Shown piece by piece: positions 1 to 6,000 of a stretch of DNA of 9,958 nt. This DNA comes from an uncultured Verrucomicrobiota bacterium (GTDB taxonomy: Bacteria > Verrucomicrobiota > Verrucomicrobiia > Limisphaerales > UBA1096), in contig CAJWPV010000023.1 in NCBI GenBank assembly GCA_913045395.1, positions 1-9,958 on the forward strand, read 5' to 3'. Position 1 is the stretch's first letter. Every line of letters begins with the position of its first letter. Position numbers and translations under genes: made by a program. The notes below the pieces were generated by a model that had not been told where the DNA came from, ran no database searches, and worked only from the letters and a program-made list of their open reading frames with translations.

Positions 1-379
1 CGACGCGGGCGGCAAAGTAGCCGTTGTTCATGAAATGCTGCGACAGCGTGGTAATGTCCGGATGGCGTTGGCGGAAGTCACCGGCGTTGGAAAGCACGCC
101 GGTTTGCTCGGGATACAGGCCGGTCATGAGCGAGGCACGGCTGGGGTTGCAGACGGGGTACTGGCAGTAGGCGCGGTCGAAGCGCATGCCTCGCCTGGCC
201 AAGCGATCGATGTTAGGCGACTGGACGAGTGGATGGCCGTAGCAGCCAAGGTCGTTATTCAAGTCGTCCACGGCGATGAAAAGAACATTCGGCTTGGCCT
301 TGGCCACCAGTCCTGGGTTGGCCAAGCAGAAAATGGCGAATGCTGCGGCGAGGAAAAAAACTTTTTTGCGGAAAAACAC
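1..379 (-). CDS. Exported sulfatase, N-terminal part (runs off the left edge)
   Basis: This is the first 126 residues of a type I sulfatase, which hydrolyses sulfate esters, probably on sulfated glycans in the periplasm. From a GTG start at 379 the protein opens with a signal peptide: a basic FRKK, a hydrophobic run at about residues 7-20, and a likely AKA cleavage site near residue 28. The mature protein begins with PNVLFIAVDD, where D38 and D39 are the usual metal ligands. The sulfatase signature CNPSRASLMTG follows at residues 77-87. C77 is the residue normally oxidised to formylglycine. The spacing resembles the iduronate-2-sulfatase-like group abundant in Planctomycetes and Verrucomicrobia. 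The start is uncertain: the frame stays open further upstream without an ATG, a TTG lies two codons earlier, and no Shine-Dalgarno is visible. GTG is chosen because it gives a normal signal peptide. The substrate cannot be told from this fragment. It is divergent from the desaturase. Confidence 0.9.
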   Translation of the reverse strand, partial: MFFRKKVFFLAAAFAIFCLANPGLVAKAKPNVLFIAVDDLNNDLGCYGHPLVQSPNIDRLARRGMRFDRAYCQYPVCNPSRASLMTGLYPEQTGVLSNAGDFRQRHPDITTLSQHFMNNGYFAARV

Positions 380-502
380 CCACAAAATATAACAAAAACC
401 GGGTAAATCGAAAGGTAATTCACCACCAATAATTGCATGAATTCGGTCAAAAAAAGTGTTTACACACCAACAATGCAGATGCAACGTCTCCGCGTCCGAG
501 GC

Positions 503-520
503 GGGCTGGCTCTCCGGCCC
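503..520 (+). promoter_or_regulatory. Hairpin in the desaturase leader
   Basis: GGGCTGG (503-509), a four-base CTCT loop and CCGGCCC (514-520) can form a seven-pair stem with one G-U pair. It ends 11 bases before the ATG at 532. No Shine-Dalgarno sequence lies between. It could affect ribosome access to the desaturase start, but a short GC-rich stem of this kind may be incidental. No conserved promoter could be placed with confidence in the AT-rich 380-500 stretch. That stretch must hold the promoters for both divergent genes, and it contains a GTGTTTACAC inverted repeat at 456-465. Confidence 0.3.
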
Positions 521-531
521 ACACCCCAATC

Positions 532-1695
532 ATGAAATTGAAATATCGTTTGCAGGATTTGCGTTGGATAAGCGCAATCTTCATCATCGGCACATTTTTG
601 ACCACCCTCATTGGCTTGCCGCTTTTCCTTTATCAATTTGGCAGCCAGATTAACTGGTGGCTGCACGGCACCATGTTTGTCGGGATGTTCATCGCCTCGG
701 GCTTGAGCATCACGCTGGGGTATCACCGGCTGTTCTCTCACTTGTCGTTTAAGGCGAAGTGGCCGGTGCGGCTATTCACCCTCATCTTCGGCGCCACGGC
801 GATGGAGAACTCCGCGCTCGAGTGGTGCTCGGACCACCGCCGCCACCACAAGCACACCGACGACGATGCAGATCCGTACAACATCCAACTTGGCTTCCTC
901 CACGCGCACATCGGCTGGGTGGTGTTCCGCCCAATCGGTGGCGATGTGCCGCTGACCAATGTCAACGATCTCAAGGCCGACCCGCTGGTTCGGTGGCAGC
1001 ACAAGTGGTGGGGGGTGATCGGGATCGCCGTCGGCTTTGGCCTCCCCGCGCTTATCGGCTATCTCGCGGAGGGCGGCATCGGCGCGGCGGCCGGATTGCT
1101 GATCAGTGGCATGGCCCGACAGGTCATGGTTCATCACATGACCTTTTTCATCAACAGCCTCTGCCACACCCTCGGCAGCCAACCGTACTCAAACAGTTGC
1201 TCCGCAAAGGACAGTTGGTTCATGTCGCTCTTCACCTTCGGAGAGGGATACCACAACTTTCACCACGAGTTTCAGCACGACTACCGCAACGGCGTGAAAC
1301 CGTGGCAGTTCGACCCCACAAAGTGGAGCATCCGCGTGCTGGAGAAGCTTGGGCTCGCTTCGAATCTTCGCCGTGTCCCTAACGAGACCATCGCCGTGGC
1401 TGAGATCCTGGAAAAACAGCGACAACTCGACGAGCGGCTTTCCGGGAACAGCGAGACCATCTGCAAAAAAGCCCAGCGCCTCTTTACCGAGGCTCAGGAG
1501 GAACTCGCCGCAGCGCACGAGACCTGGGAAAAATCCAAGAAGGAATACACCCACGCACTACGCCAACAGATCGACACGACCAAAGAACAACTGGGCGAGC
1601 TGAAACAGCAGATGGAACAGTCCGTGTTGGAGTTGCGCCAGGCGATCCGCGACTGGCACAACGCCCACCAGGGGCTCGTCCTCCAACTTGTCTAG
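532..1695 (+). CDS. Membrane fatty acid (acyl-CoA/acyl-lipid) desaturase with C-terminal coiled coil
   Basis: This is a 387-residue integral-membrane, di-iron, oxygen-dependent desaturase that puts a double bond (probably delta-9) into acyl chains to keep membranes fluid. All three histidine boxes are present: HRLFSH at 65-70, HRRHH at 102-106 and HNFHH at 241-245. The family's NSLCHTLG segment is at 208-215. Hydrophobic spans lie at about 14-34, 46-62, 79-90, 161-178 and 183-195. After the catalytic domain (ending near 283), residues 285-375 are charged and helical, rich in E, K, Q and R, and look like a coiled coil. Similar tails occur on some other bacterial desaturases of this type. The ATG at 532 is chosen because MKLKYRLQDL leads straight into the first membrane span. 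An in-frame ATG at 433 would add a low-complexity, unrelated 33 residues. Reducing power would come from a ferredoxin or similar donor, which is not identified here. Confidence 0.93.
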   Translation: MKLKYRLQDLRWISAIFIIGTFLTTLIGLPLFLYQFGSQINWWLHGTMFVGMFIASGLSITLGYHRLFSHLSFKAKWPVRLFTLIFGATAMENSALEWCSDHRRHHKHTDDDADPYNIQLGFLHAHIGWVVFRPIGGDVPLTNVNDLKADPLVRWQHKWWGVIGIAVGFGLPALIGYLAEGGIGAAAGLLISGMARQVMVHHMTFFINSLCHTLGSQPYSNSCSAKDSWFMSLFTFGEGYHNFHHEFQHDYRNGVKPWQFDPTKWSIRVLEKLGLASNLRRVPNETIAVAEILEKQRQLDERLSGNSETICKKAQRLFTEAQEELAAAHETWEKSKKEYTHALRQQIDTTKEQLGELKQQMEQSVLELRQAIRDWHNAHQGLVLQLV

Positions 1696-1712
1696 GCCAG
1701 GCGCTTGGCCAG
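1695..1712. repeat. Short inverted repeat with a degenerate CTTGGCCAAG copy
   Basis: GGCCA (1695-1699) and TGGCC (1706-1710) form a five-pair inverted repeat that begins inside the desaturase TAG codon. The right half lies in CTTGGCCAG (1704-1712), a one-base-short version of the CTTGGCCAAG palindrome seen elsewhere in this window. No T-run follows, so it is not a convincing terminator. Confidence 0.4.
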
Positions 1713-1792
1713 TTTCATTATGCGGGACAGTGACTCGCACGCCGTTTTTCTATTTCACGCCCCCATCTGACTATCGACTCAGTCAATACATC

Positions 1793-1809
1793 CATTGATT
1801 TTATCAATG
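1793..1809. repeat. Seven-base inverted repeat CATTGAT-TTT-ATCAATG
   Basis: CATTGAT (1793-1799) and ATCAATG (1803-1809) are perfect reverse complements around TTT. It sits in the AT-rich part of the 293-base gap between the desaturase and the MBL-fold gene. It could be an operator or a weak RNA hairpin. No promoter elements with good spacing were found around it. Confidence 0.4.
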
Positions 1810-1845
1810 ACCCAGTTTTGTCGAACCTGCACTAGATTAAGGCCT

Positions 1846-1861
1846 GCCAGCCATGGCTGGC
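1846..1861. repeat. Perfect 16-base palindrome GCCAGCCATGGCTGGC
   Basis: The sequence is identical to its own reverse complement over 16 bases, centred on CCATGG. It lies 15 bases upstream of the stem of the terminator at 1876-1913. A perfect palindrome without a loop suggests a dimeric protein binding site rather than an RNA hairpin. It is unrelated in core to the CTTGGCCAAG family. Confidence 0.5.
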
Positions 1862-1875
1862 TCATTGCTCAATAG

Positions 1876-1913
1876 CCCCGTCTACGAGAAATCGTGGGCG
1901 GGGTAACTTTTTT
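1876..1913 (+). terminator. Strong intrinsic terminator with GAAA tetraloop
   Basis: CCCCGTCTACGA (1876-1887) pairs with TCGTGGGCGGGG (1892-1903) over 12 positions, two of them G-U, around a GAAA loop (1888-1891). A T-run follows at 1908-1913. It works only for plus-strand transcription. It lies 180 bases past the desaturase stop, so either the desaturase mRNA has a long 3' untranslated tail or a separate small transcript ends here. It separates the desaturase from the MBL-fold gene, which starts 75 bases later. Confidence 0.8.
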
Positions 1914-1988
1914 ATTCGATCGCACCCGGCCAAGTGCAACAACGGGTTTGCCTCCTCCCTGCCCTTCCGTCACCATCCGGCCACGACA

Positions 1989-3056
1989 ATGTTTCCATTG
2001 AAAATCAAACAGTTCATCAAAACAATTTCGGCGGTGTTGACGTTTGCCTTTGCCGGCTCGGCAGTCGCCAAAGATTCCAAGACACTCGACGTTTACTGGG
2101 TCGATGTCGAGGGCGGCGGCGGCACACTGATCGTCACCCCCGCCGGCGAATCGATCCTCATCGACACCGGCATGCCGGGCGGGCGCGACCCCAGGCGGTT
2201 GCACGAAGCCGCCACCCAGGTCGCCGGCGTAAAGCAGATCGACCACCTCATCGTCACGCACTTTCACATCGACCACTTCGGGGGAGCGGCGGAGTTGTCG
2301 GAGAAAATGCCGATCAAAAACGTGTGGGACAACGGCATCCCGGAACGCGATCCTGACGGCAAAGCCAACTCCAACTTTTTGCTCCGCATTAAGCCGTATC
2401 GAAATATGAAAGTCGACAAGCGCCACGTCATTCAGCCCGGCACCGAACTCCCGCTCAAACAAGTCGACGGCCAGCCCAAGATCCGCATCCGATGCGTGGC
2501 GGCGATGAAGAAGTTCGTGCCGGCGCCCGAGGGAACCTTGCGCAATCCGCTTACAGACAAAGTCAAGCGGATTGCCGAGGACACCACCGACAACGCCAAC
2601 AGCATCGCGGTGATCGTCGAACTGGGAGACTTCCGTTTTTGGGATGGCGGCGACCTTACGCAAAACACCGAGACGCGCCTCGTCACACCGGTCAACCGAG
2701 TCGGCACTGTGGACGTTTACCAGGTGAACCATCACGGGCTCGACTTCAGTAACAACGCCGTGTTCATCCAGAGCCTGGCGCCGACCGTCTCGGTGATGAA
2801 CAACGGCGTAACCAAGGGCTGCGGCGCGTCATCTTTTGCAGCCGTCAAAAGCGCTAAGATCAGGGCGATGTATCAGCTCCATAAAAACCTGCGTGCCGAC
2901 ATCGAGAACAACACTTCGGACGAATTCATCGCCAACCTCACGCGCGACTGCGACGCACACCACATCCACATGTCCGTCGCACCCAACGGCAAAAAGTACA
3001 CCATCAGCATCCCCGGCAAGGGCCACAGCCGTACTTACAACACACGCAGAAAATAA
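1989..3056 (+). CDS. Exported metallo-beta-lactamase-fold hydrolase (ComEC-like MBL domain)
   Basis: This is a 355-residue protein with a signal peptide (basic KIKQFIK, hydrophobic core at about 12-22, likely cleavage after AVA at 25-27), so it acts outside the cytoplasm. The MBL metal motif HFHIDH is at 91-96, preceded by ILIDTGMPGG (57-65), which is typical of the fold. The later metal or active-site positions are probably D219/D222 in WDGGDLT and H248/H249 in NHHG. The NHHG motif and overall arrangement resemble the soluble MBL domain of ComEC/Rec2-type proteins. No ComEC membrane part or DNA-binding domain is present. The C-terminal part (about 260-355) has C278 and C321, which could form a disulphide outside the cytoplasm. 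The substrate is unknown; a phosphodiester or lactone are possibilities, not conclusions. No Shine-Dalgarno precedes the ATG. The stop is 33 bases before the next gene, so the two may be co-transcribed. Confidence 0.85.
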   Translation: MFPLKIKQFIKTISAVLTFAFAGSAVAKDSKTLDVYWVDVEGGGGTLIVTPAGESILIDTGMPGGRDPRRLHEAATQVAGVKQIDHLIVTHFHIDHFGGAAELSEKMPIKNVWDNGIPERDPDGKANSNFLLRIKPYRNMKVDKRHVIQPGTELPLKQVDGQPKIRIRCVAAMKKFVPAPEGTLRNPLTDKVKRIAEDTTDNANSIAVIVELGDFRFWDGGDLTQNTETRLVTPVNRVGTVDVYQVNHHGLDFSNNAVFIQSLAPTVSVMNNGVTKGCGASSFAAVKSAKIRAMYQLHKNLRADIENNTSDEFIANLTRDCDAHHIHMSVAPNGKKYTISIPGKGHSRTYNTRRK

Positions 3057-3065
3057 CTGTGACCA

Positions 3066-3084
3066 CCGGCCAAGCGTTAGCCGG
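3066..3084 (+). repeat. Small inverted repeat between the MBL-fold and desulfurase-like genes
   Basis: CCGGC (3066-3070) and GCCGG (3080-3084) could form a five-pair stem just before the ATG at 3090. The loop holds GGCCAAGCG (3068-3076), which matches the right half of the CTTGGCCAAG palindromes. There is no T-run. It is too weak to call a terminator. Confidence 0.25.
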
Positions 3085-3089
3085 GCGAC

Positions 3090-4247
3090 ATGATTTACCT
3101 CGACCACCTCACGACCACGCCGCCGCTGCCGGAAGTGGTCGATGCCATGCAGCCTTGGCTACGCGCGCAGTTCGGCGCAGCGGCCTCACTGCACAAACTC
3201 GGCCTCGAGGCGCGCGATGCCATCGACGAATCACGGATGCGCCTGGCCAAGCTGGTGAACGCCGCCGAGCCGGAGGAAATTATTTTCACCTCCAGCGGCA
3301 CCGAGGCGATCAACCATGCGGTCAAGGGTGTCGCCCTAGCCAACCACCGTTTTGGCAGCCACATTGTCACCACCGGGATCGAGCATCCGGCTGTACTTGG
3401 CTCGATCGCCTGGCTCGAAAGCCAGGGCTTTAGCAGCACGCAAGTCGGCGTCGATGGCCAAGGCCGTGTCGATCCCGGCGCGCTTGGCCAAGCGATGACC
3501 GACGAGACTATTCTGGTCTGTTTGCACCATGCAAACCACGACCTCGGCACAGTGCAATCGATCACCGATGTGGCCGAACTCACCGGCGCGCGCAGCATCT
3601 CGCTGTTCGTCGATGCCACCGCAAGCAGCGGGTGGCTACCAATTGATGTTCAGCAACTTGGCATCGATCTGCTTGCCCTGGCACCGCACCGCTTTTACGG
3701 CCCGAAAGGGGTTGGTGTGCTGTACAAGAACCGGCGTGCGCGCGTGGAAAAACTCCTCCATGGCGGGATGCAGGAAAATGAGTTTCGTGCCGGCACGGAA
3801 AACGTGGCCGCGATCGCCGGAAGCGGAGTCGCCGCTGAACACGCCAAGGCTGCGCTTGCCCAAGGGGCGGCACACGCGGCCAAGCTGCAAGTGCGGCTGC
3901 TCAAGGGCATTAGACAAGCCGTCCAGGGGGTTCACTTGAACGGCCCCGAGCCGGACGACGGGCGGCTGCCGCATCAGCTCAACCTCAGCACTGAGGGCGT
4001 CGAGGGAGAAGGCCAGGCGCTGATGCTCGACATGCAGGGCGTCGCCATTGCCGCTGGGGCGGCGTGTACGACACGCTCCATGCGCCTGCCCCCTGCCCTT
4101 CTCGCCATCGGCCGCGACGCCGATCTGGCCAAGGGTACCACGCTTTGGGGGATCGGCCGCGACACCACGGAGGCGGAGATCGACCTAGCGGTCGAGTCGT
4201 TCGCGTTAGTCACGGCTAGGTTGCGCAGCATGACGCCGGCCCATTAA
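3090..4247 (+). CDS. Cysteine desulfurase-like (NifS/IscS family) protein lacking the PLP lysine
   Basis: This is a 385-residue homologue of class V aminotransferase-fold cysteine desulfurases, which normally take sulfur from cysteine for Fe-S clusters and thiolation. The family frame is clear: IYLDHLTTTP at the N terminus, SSGTEAIN at 68-75, EHPAVL at 98-103, VDA at 174-176, FYGPKGVGVLY at 202-212, FRAGTENV at 232-239 and a cysteine in AACTT (C326) at the catalytic-loop position. The key oddity is APHRFYGPKG, where the PLP-binding lysine of the usual HK is R201 (codon CGC). Compared with E. coli IscS, other cofactor contacts also differ: N155 to H150, Q183 to A178 and S203 to A198. T71, H99 and D175 are kept. 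Lys-to-Arg here needs two base changes, so a single read error does not explain it. It may be a divergent subfamily with another role or an inactive partner protein; real desulfurase activity is doubtful. A perfect CGCTTGGCCAAGCG palindrome lies inside the gene at 3481-3494. Confidence 0.85.
   Translation: MIYLDHLTTTPPLPEVVDAMQPWLRAQFGAAASLHKLGLEARDAIDESRMRLAKLVNAAEPEEIIFTSSGTEAINHAVKGVALANHRFGSHIVTTGIEHPAVLGSIAWLESQGFSSTQVGVDGQGRVDPGALGQAMTDETILVCLHHANHDLGTVQSITDVAELTGARSISLFVDATASSGWLPIDVQQLGIDLLALAPHRFYGPKGVGVLYKNRRARVEKLLHGGMQENEFRAGTENVAAIAGSGVAAEHAKAALAQGAAHAAKLQVRLLKGIRQAVQGVHLNGPEPDDGRLPHQLNLSTEGVEGEGQALMLDMQGVAIAAGAACTTRSMRLPPALLAIGRDADLAKGTTLWGIGRDTTEAEIDLAVESFALVTARLRSMTPAH
3481..3494. 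repeat. CTTGGCCAAG-family palindrome inside the desulfurase-like gene
   Basis: CGCTTGGCCAAGCG is a perfect 14-base palindrome containing the family core CTTGGCCAAG (3483-3492). It encodes A-L-G-Q-A at residues 131-135. It is the only perfect copy of the core within a coding region in this window, so its presence here may be constrained by protein sequence. Confidence 0.7.
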
Positions 4248-4274
4248 TTTGTCGGCGCAGTTGGCAAAGTTCGC

Positions 4275-4303
4275 TTGAAACCCGGATGCACATCGTGTAG
4301 ATG
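4275..4303 (+). promoter_or_regulatory. Possible promoter for the ferredoxin gene
   Basis: TTGAAA (4275-4280) and TAGATG (4298-4303) are separated by 17 bases, upstream of the GTG start at 4327. The -35 matches consensus at five of six bases, the -10 at three. Just upstream, TTGGCAAAGTTC (4261-4272) differs at one base from the palindrome half at 9321-9332. The evidence is weak, and the ferredoxin may instead be read through from the preceding gene, 79 bases away. Confidence 0.25.
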
Positions 4304-4326
4304 GTCGGCGCGGAGCTAATTTCGAC

Positions 4327-4563
4327 GTGGCTGAAATCGAAGATAAATACGAGGAAAACACTGCCGGCAAATATTTTGTGGATGAACAGTGCATCGACTG
4401 TGATCTCTGCCGCGAGACAGCGCCATCCTGCTTCACTCGGAATGACGACGGGGGCTACTCCTTCGTCACAAAACAACCGGAGAACGAGGAGGAGGAGGAA
4501 CAGTGCAAGGAGGCTATGGATGGCTGCCCGGTGGAAGCCATCGGCGACAACGGCGCCGACTAG
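4327..4563 (+). CDS. Small acidic [4Fe-4S] ferredoxin
   Basis: This is a 78-residue cytoplasmic electron carrier. Cysteines C22, C25 and C28 (CIDCDLC) and C67 in GCPVEAI form the usual C-x2-C-x2-C ... C-P ligand set for one cubane cluster. C35 and C60 are extra. The protein is very acidic, including a run of glutamates at 54-58, and its GKYFVDEQCIDCDLC start resembles short ferredoxins common in Bacteroidetes and Verrucomicrobia. The GTG at 4327 is chosen because MAEIEDKYEENTAGKYF matches the expected length of the family's N terminus. A GGAG at 4312-4315 is the nearest thing to a Shine-Dalgarno in the window. It lies 79 bases after the desulfurase-like gene and is closed by a terminator. A ferredoxin is the acceptor that KorAB (6412-9168) needs, but pairing the two is inference. 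Supplying electrons to Fe-S assembly is another possibility. Confidence 0.92.
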   Translation: MAEIEDKYEENTAGKYFVDEQCIDCDLCRETAPSCFTRNDDGGYSFVTKQPENEEEEEQCKEAMDGCPVEAIGDNGAD

Positions 4564-4583
4564 GCCGACCCAGCTCATTTTTT

Positions 4584-4625
4584 AGCAGGCCCATAGCCAA
4601 AGACGACTGAGGGCCTGCTGTTTTT
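4584..4625 (+). terminator. Intrinsic terminator after the ferredoxin gene
   Basis: AGCAGGCCC (4584-4592) and GGGCCTGCT (4611-4619) are a perfect nine-base inverted repeat with an 18-base loop. TTTTT follows at 4621-4625. The T-run ends exactly at the cinA stop codon on the other strand. For minus-strand transcription the stem is followed by A residues, so it should serve the ferredoxin side only. Confidence 0.8.
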
Positions 4626-5897
4626 CTAGCCGATCTTCTGCAACCGGCGTCGCAGCAGTTCCAATGCCTGGTGCACCGTAGCGTGCTTGAATGTCTCGCG
4701 GTCGTACGGATGGAATTTGCGGATCGCCAACGGCCGGCCACCTCTCGACGCCACGCCCAGCCAAACGGTGCCGACCGGCTTTTCAGGCGTGCCGCCGCCC
4801 GGCCCGGCGATGCCGGTAACGGAGAGGGCGTGATCGGCTCCACTCATCGTCAGGGCACCCTCAACCATCTCAATGGCCACCGGTTTGCTCACCGCACCGT
4901 GTTCCGCGAGGGTCGATTCGCTCACGCCCAGCAGTTTATGTTTCATTACGTTGCTGTACGTCAGCACGCCGCCGGCGAAGATCGCCGATGCGCCGGGCAC
5001 GTTGGTGATGTGGTGCCCGAGAAAACCGCCGGTGCACGACTCAGCGACAACCAAGGTTTCGCCGGCGGCGATCAACCGCTCGACCACCACCTCTGCAATC
5101 GACTGGTCGTCGATGCCGTAGATTTGTTTGTCGATTGCCACACGAATAATCGCCTCTGCATCGGCAATCAACTGTGGCATTTCCGAACCGTAACCACAAA
5201 GCCGGATGTCCACCTGCCCAGTGCGTGCGCAAAAACCTAGATCGAGCCCGAGATCCATAAGTGGTTTCAACTGATCGAGTAGCATATCCTCCACCATCGA
5301 CTCGCCGACACCCAAACTCCGCAGTGTTCGACAATGAAACTCCTGCTTGAGTGGCAAATATTTTTTGATGAACGGCAGCACTTGGTCATCAACCATCGGC
5401 CGCAACTCGCGCGGCGGACCGGGTAGCATCAGCAGCCAAGCCGGCCCGCCGCTAGCCCGGAATGGGGTTGGCGACACCTCAATGGCTAGGCCGGGGGCTG
5501 TGCCGTTTTCGTTCGGGAACACCACCGCGCCTTCCGGCACGTGTGCCTGCACCAGCACCGTCCTCGGCATCGGGCGCTTGCGACTGGCGAAGAATCGTTC
5601 GATATGATTGGCAATCGTGTCATCCCGGCGAAGCGGCCTGGCCAGGAGATCGGCGATCAACTCGCGCGTGATGTCGTCGGAGGTCGGGCCAAGTCCGCCT
5701 GTGGTGATGACAAGGCCGGCGCGGCGAAGCGCCGCCTTCACCGCATCACGGATCGCCGGGCCGGTGTCCGGTACGGTGACTTGACGCGAAAGGGTGTAGC
5801 CACCGTCAGCGAGCCGTTGACCAAGCCATTGCTGGTGGGTGTTGAGCACGCGGCCAAGCAACAGCTCGGTGCCGGTGTTGATGAGTTCGATCTCCAC
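4626..5897 (-). CDS. cinA: CinA-family protein (MoaB-like domain plus NMN deamidase domain)
   Basis: This is a 423-residue, two-domain CinA protein, a normal length for the family. The N-terminal MoaB/MogA-like domain (about 1-170) carries NTGTELLLG at 7-15 and ITTGGLGPTSDD at 64-75. This domain is linked to ADP-ribose or nucleotide pyrophosphatase activity in some homologues. The C-terminal PncC-type domain (about 265-423) has the catalytic-serine motif ESCTGG at 286-291 and the conserved TGIAGPGGG at 361-369. It deamidates nicotinamide mononucleotide to nicotinate mononucleotide in NAD salvage. Some organisms also tie the gene to competence, for which there is no evidence here. The GTG at 5897 is chosen because EIELINTGTE is the family N terminus. 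The frame stays open to 6002, but that extra 35 residues translates the palindromic repeats and is not family sequence. It is divergent from the rhodanese gene. Confidence 0.93.
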   Translation of the reverse strand: MEIELINTGTELLLGRVLNTHQQWLGQRLADGGYTLSRQVTVPDTGPAIRDAVKAALRRAGLVITTGGLGPTSDDITRELIADLLARPLRRDDTIANHIERFFASRKRPMPRTVLVQAHVPEGAVVFPNENGTAPGLAIEVSPTPFRASGGPAWLLMLPGPPRELRPMVDDQVLPFIKKYLPLKQEFHCRTLRSLGVGESMVEDMLLDQLKPLMDLGLDLGFCARTGQVDIRLCGYGSEMPQLIADAEAIIRVAIDKQIYGIDDQSIAEVVVERLIAAGETLVVAESCTGGFLGHHITNVPGASAIFAGGVLTYSNVMKHKLLGVSESTLAEHGAVSKPVAIEMVEGALTMSGADHALSVTGIAGPGGGTPEKPVGTVWLGVASRGGRPLAIRKFHPYDRETFKHATVHQALELLRRRLQKIG

Positions 5898-5922
5898 TGC
5901 GCGGCGCGCGAATATCGGGGCA

Positions 5923-5982
5923 GTGCTTGGCCAAGGCAAGCTTGGCCAAGCACTTGGCCTTTGATTGACCTTGGCCAAGTGC
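5923..5982. repeat. Nested CTTGGCCAAG palindrome cluster in the cinA/rhodanese spacer
   Basis: Three perfect CTTGGCCAAG decamers (5926-5935, 5941-5950, 5970-5979) and a half copy CTTGGCC (5953-5959) fall within 60 bases. They build larger symmetry. GTGCTTGGCCAAG (5923-5935) is the reverse complement of CTTGGCCAAGCAC (5941-5953) across five bases. GCACTTGGCC (5950-5959) is the reverse complement of GGCCAAGTGC (5973-5982) across 13 bases. The cluster occupies most of the 103-base space between the cinA start (5897) and the rhodanese start (6001), where promoters for both would lie. It could bind a regulator of both genes, form a cruciform, or be a mobile or REP-like element. Confidence 0.8.
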
Positions 5983-6000
5983 AGGCGCATTCTGCTGCCC

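Noticed and set aside
396..401. TATATT-like box close to the sulfatase start as a leaderless-transcript promoter
   Set aside because: It is too AT-rich a neighbourhood, with no matching -35 at normal spacing, to support a call.
35..406. Open frame of 123 codons on the plus strand at the left edge
   Set aside because: It is antisense to the sulfatase, whose CxPSR signature and signal peptide are unambiguous.
433..531. N-terminal extension of the desaturase to the ATG at 433
   Set aside because: The extra residues are polar and proline-rich, with no match to the family, and lie in what must be promoter and leader DNA.
759..1382. Open frame of 207 codons on the plus strand inside the desaturase
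   Set aside because: It is an out-of-frame shadow rich in R, P and H in a GC-rich gene. The desaturase frame carries all three histidine boxes.
1869..2735. Long open frame of 288 codons on the minus strand
   Set aside because: It lies opposite the MBL-fold gene, whose signal peptide and HxHxDH motif are clear. The minus-strand product shows no recognisable domain.
4584..4619. The same hairpin as a terminator for cinA on the minus strand
   Set aside because: On the minus strand the stem is followed by A residues rather than a T-run.
5923..5982. CRISPR-like array
   Set aside because: The repeats are short palindromes with irregular spacing of 5-20 bases. There are no unique spacers of constant length and no cas genes.
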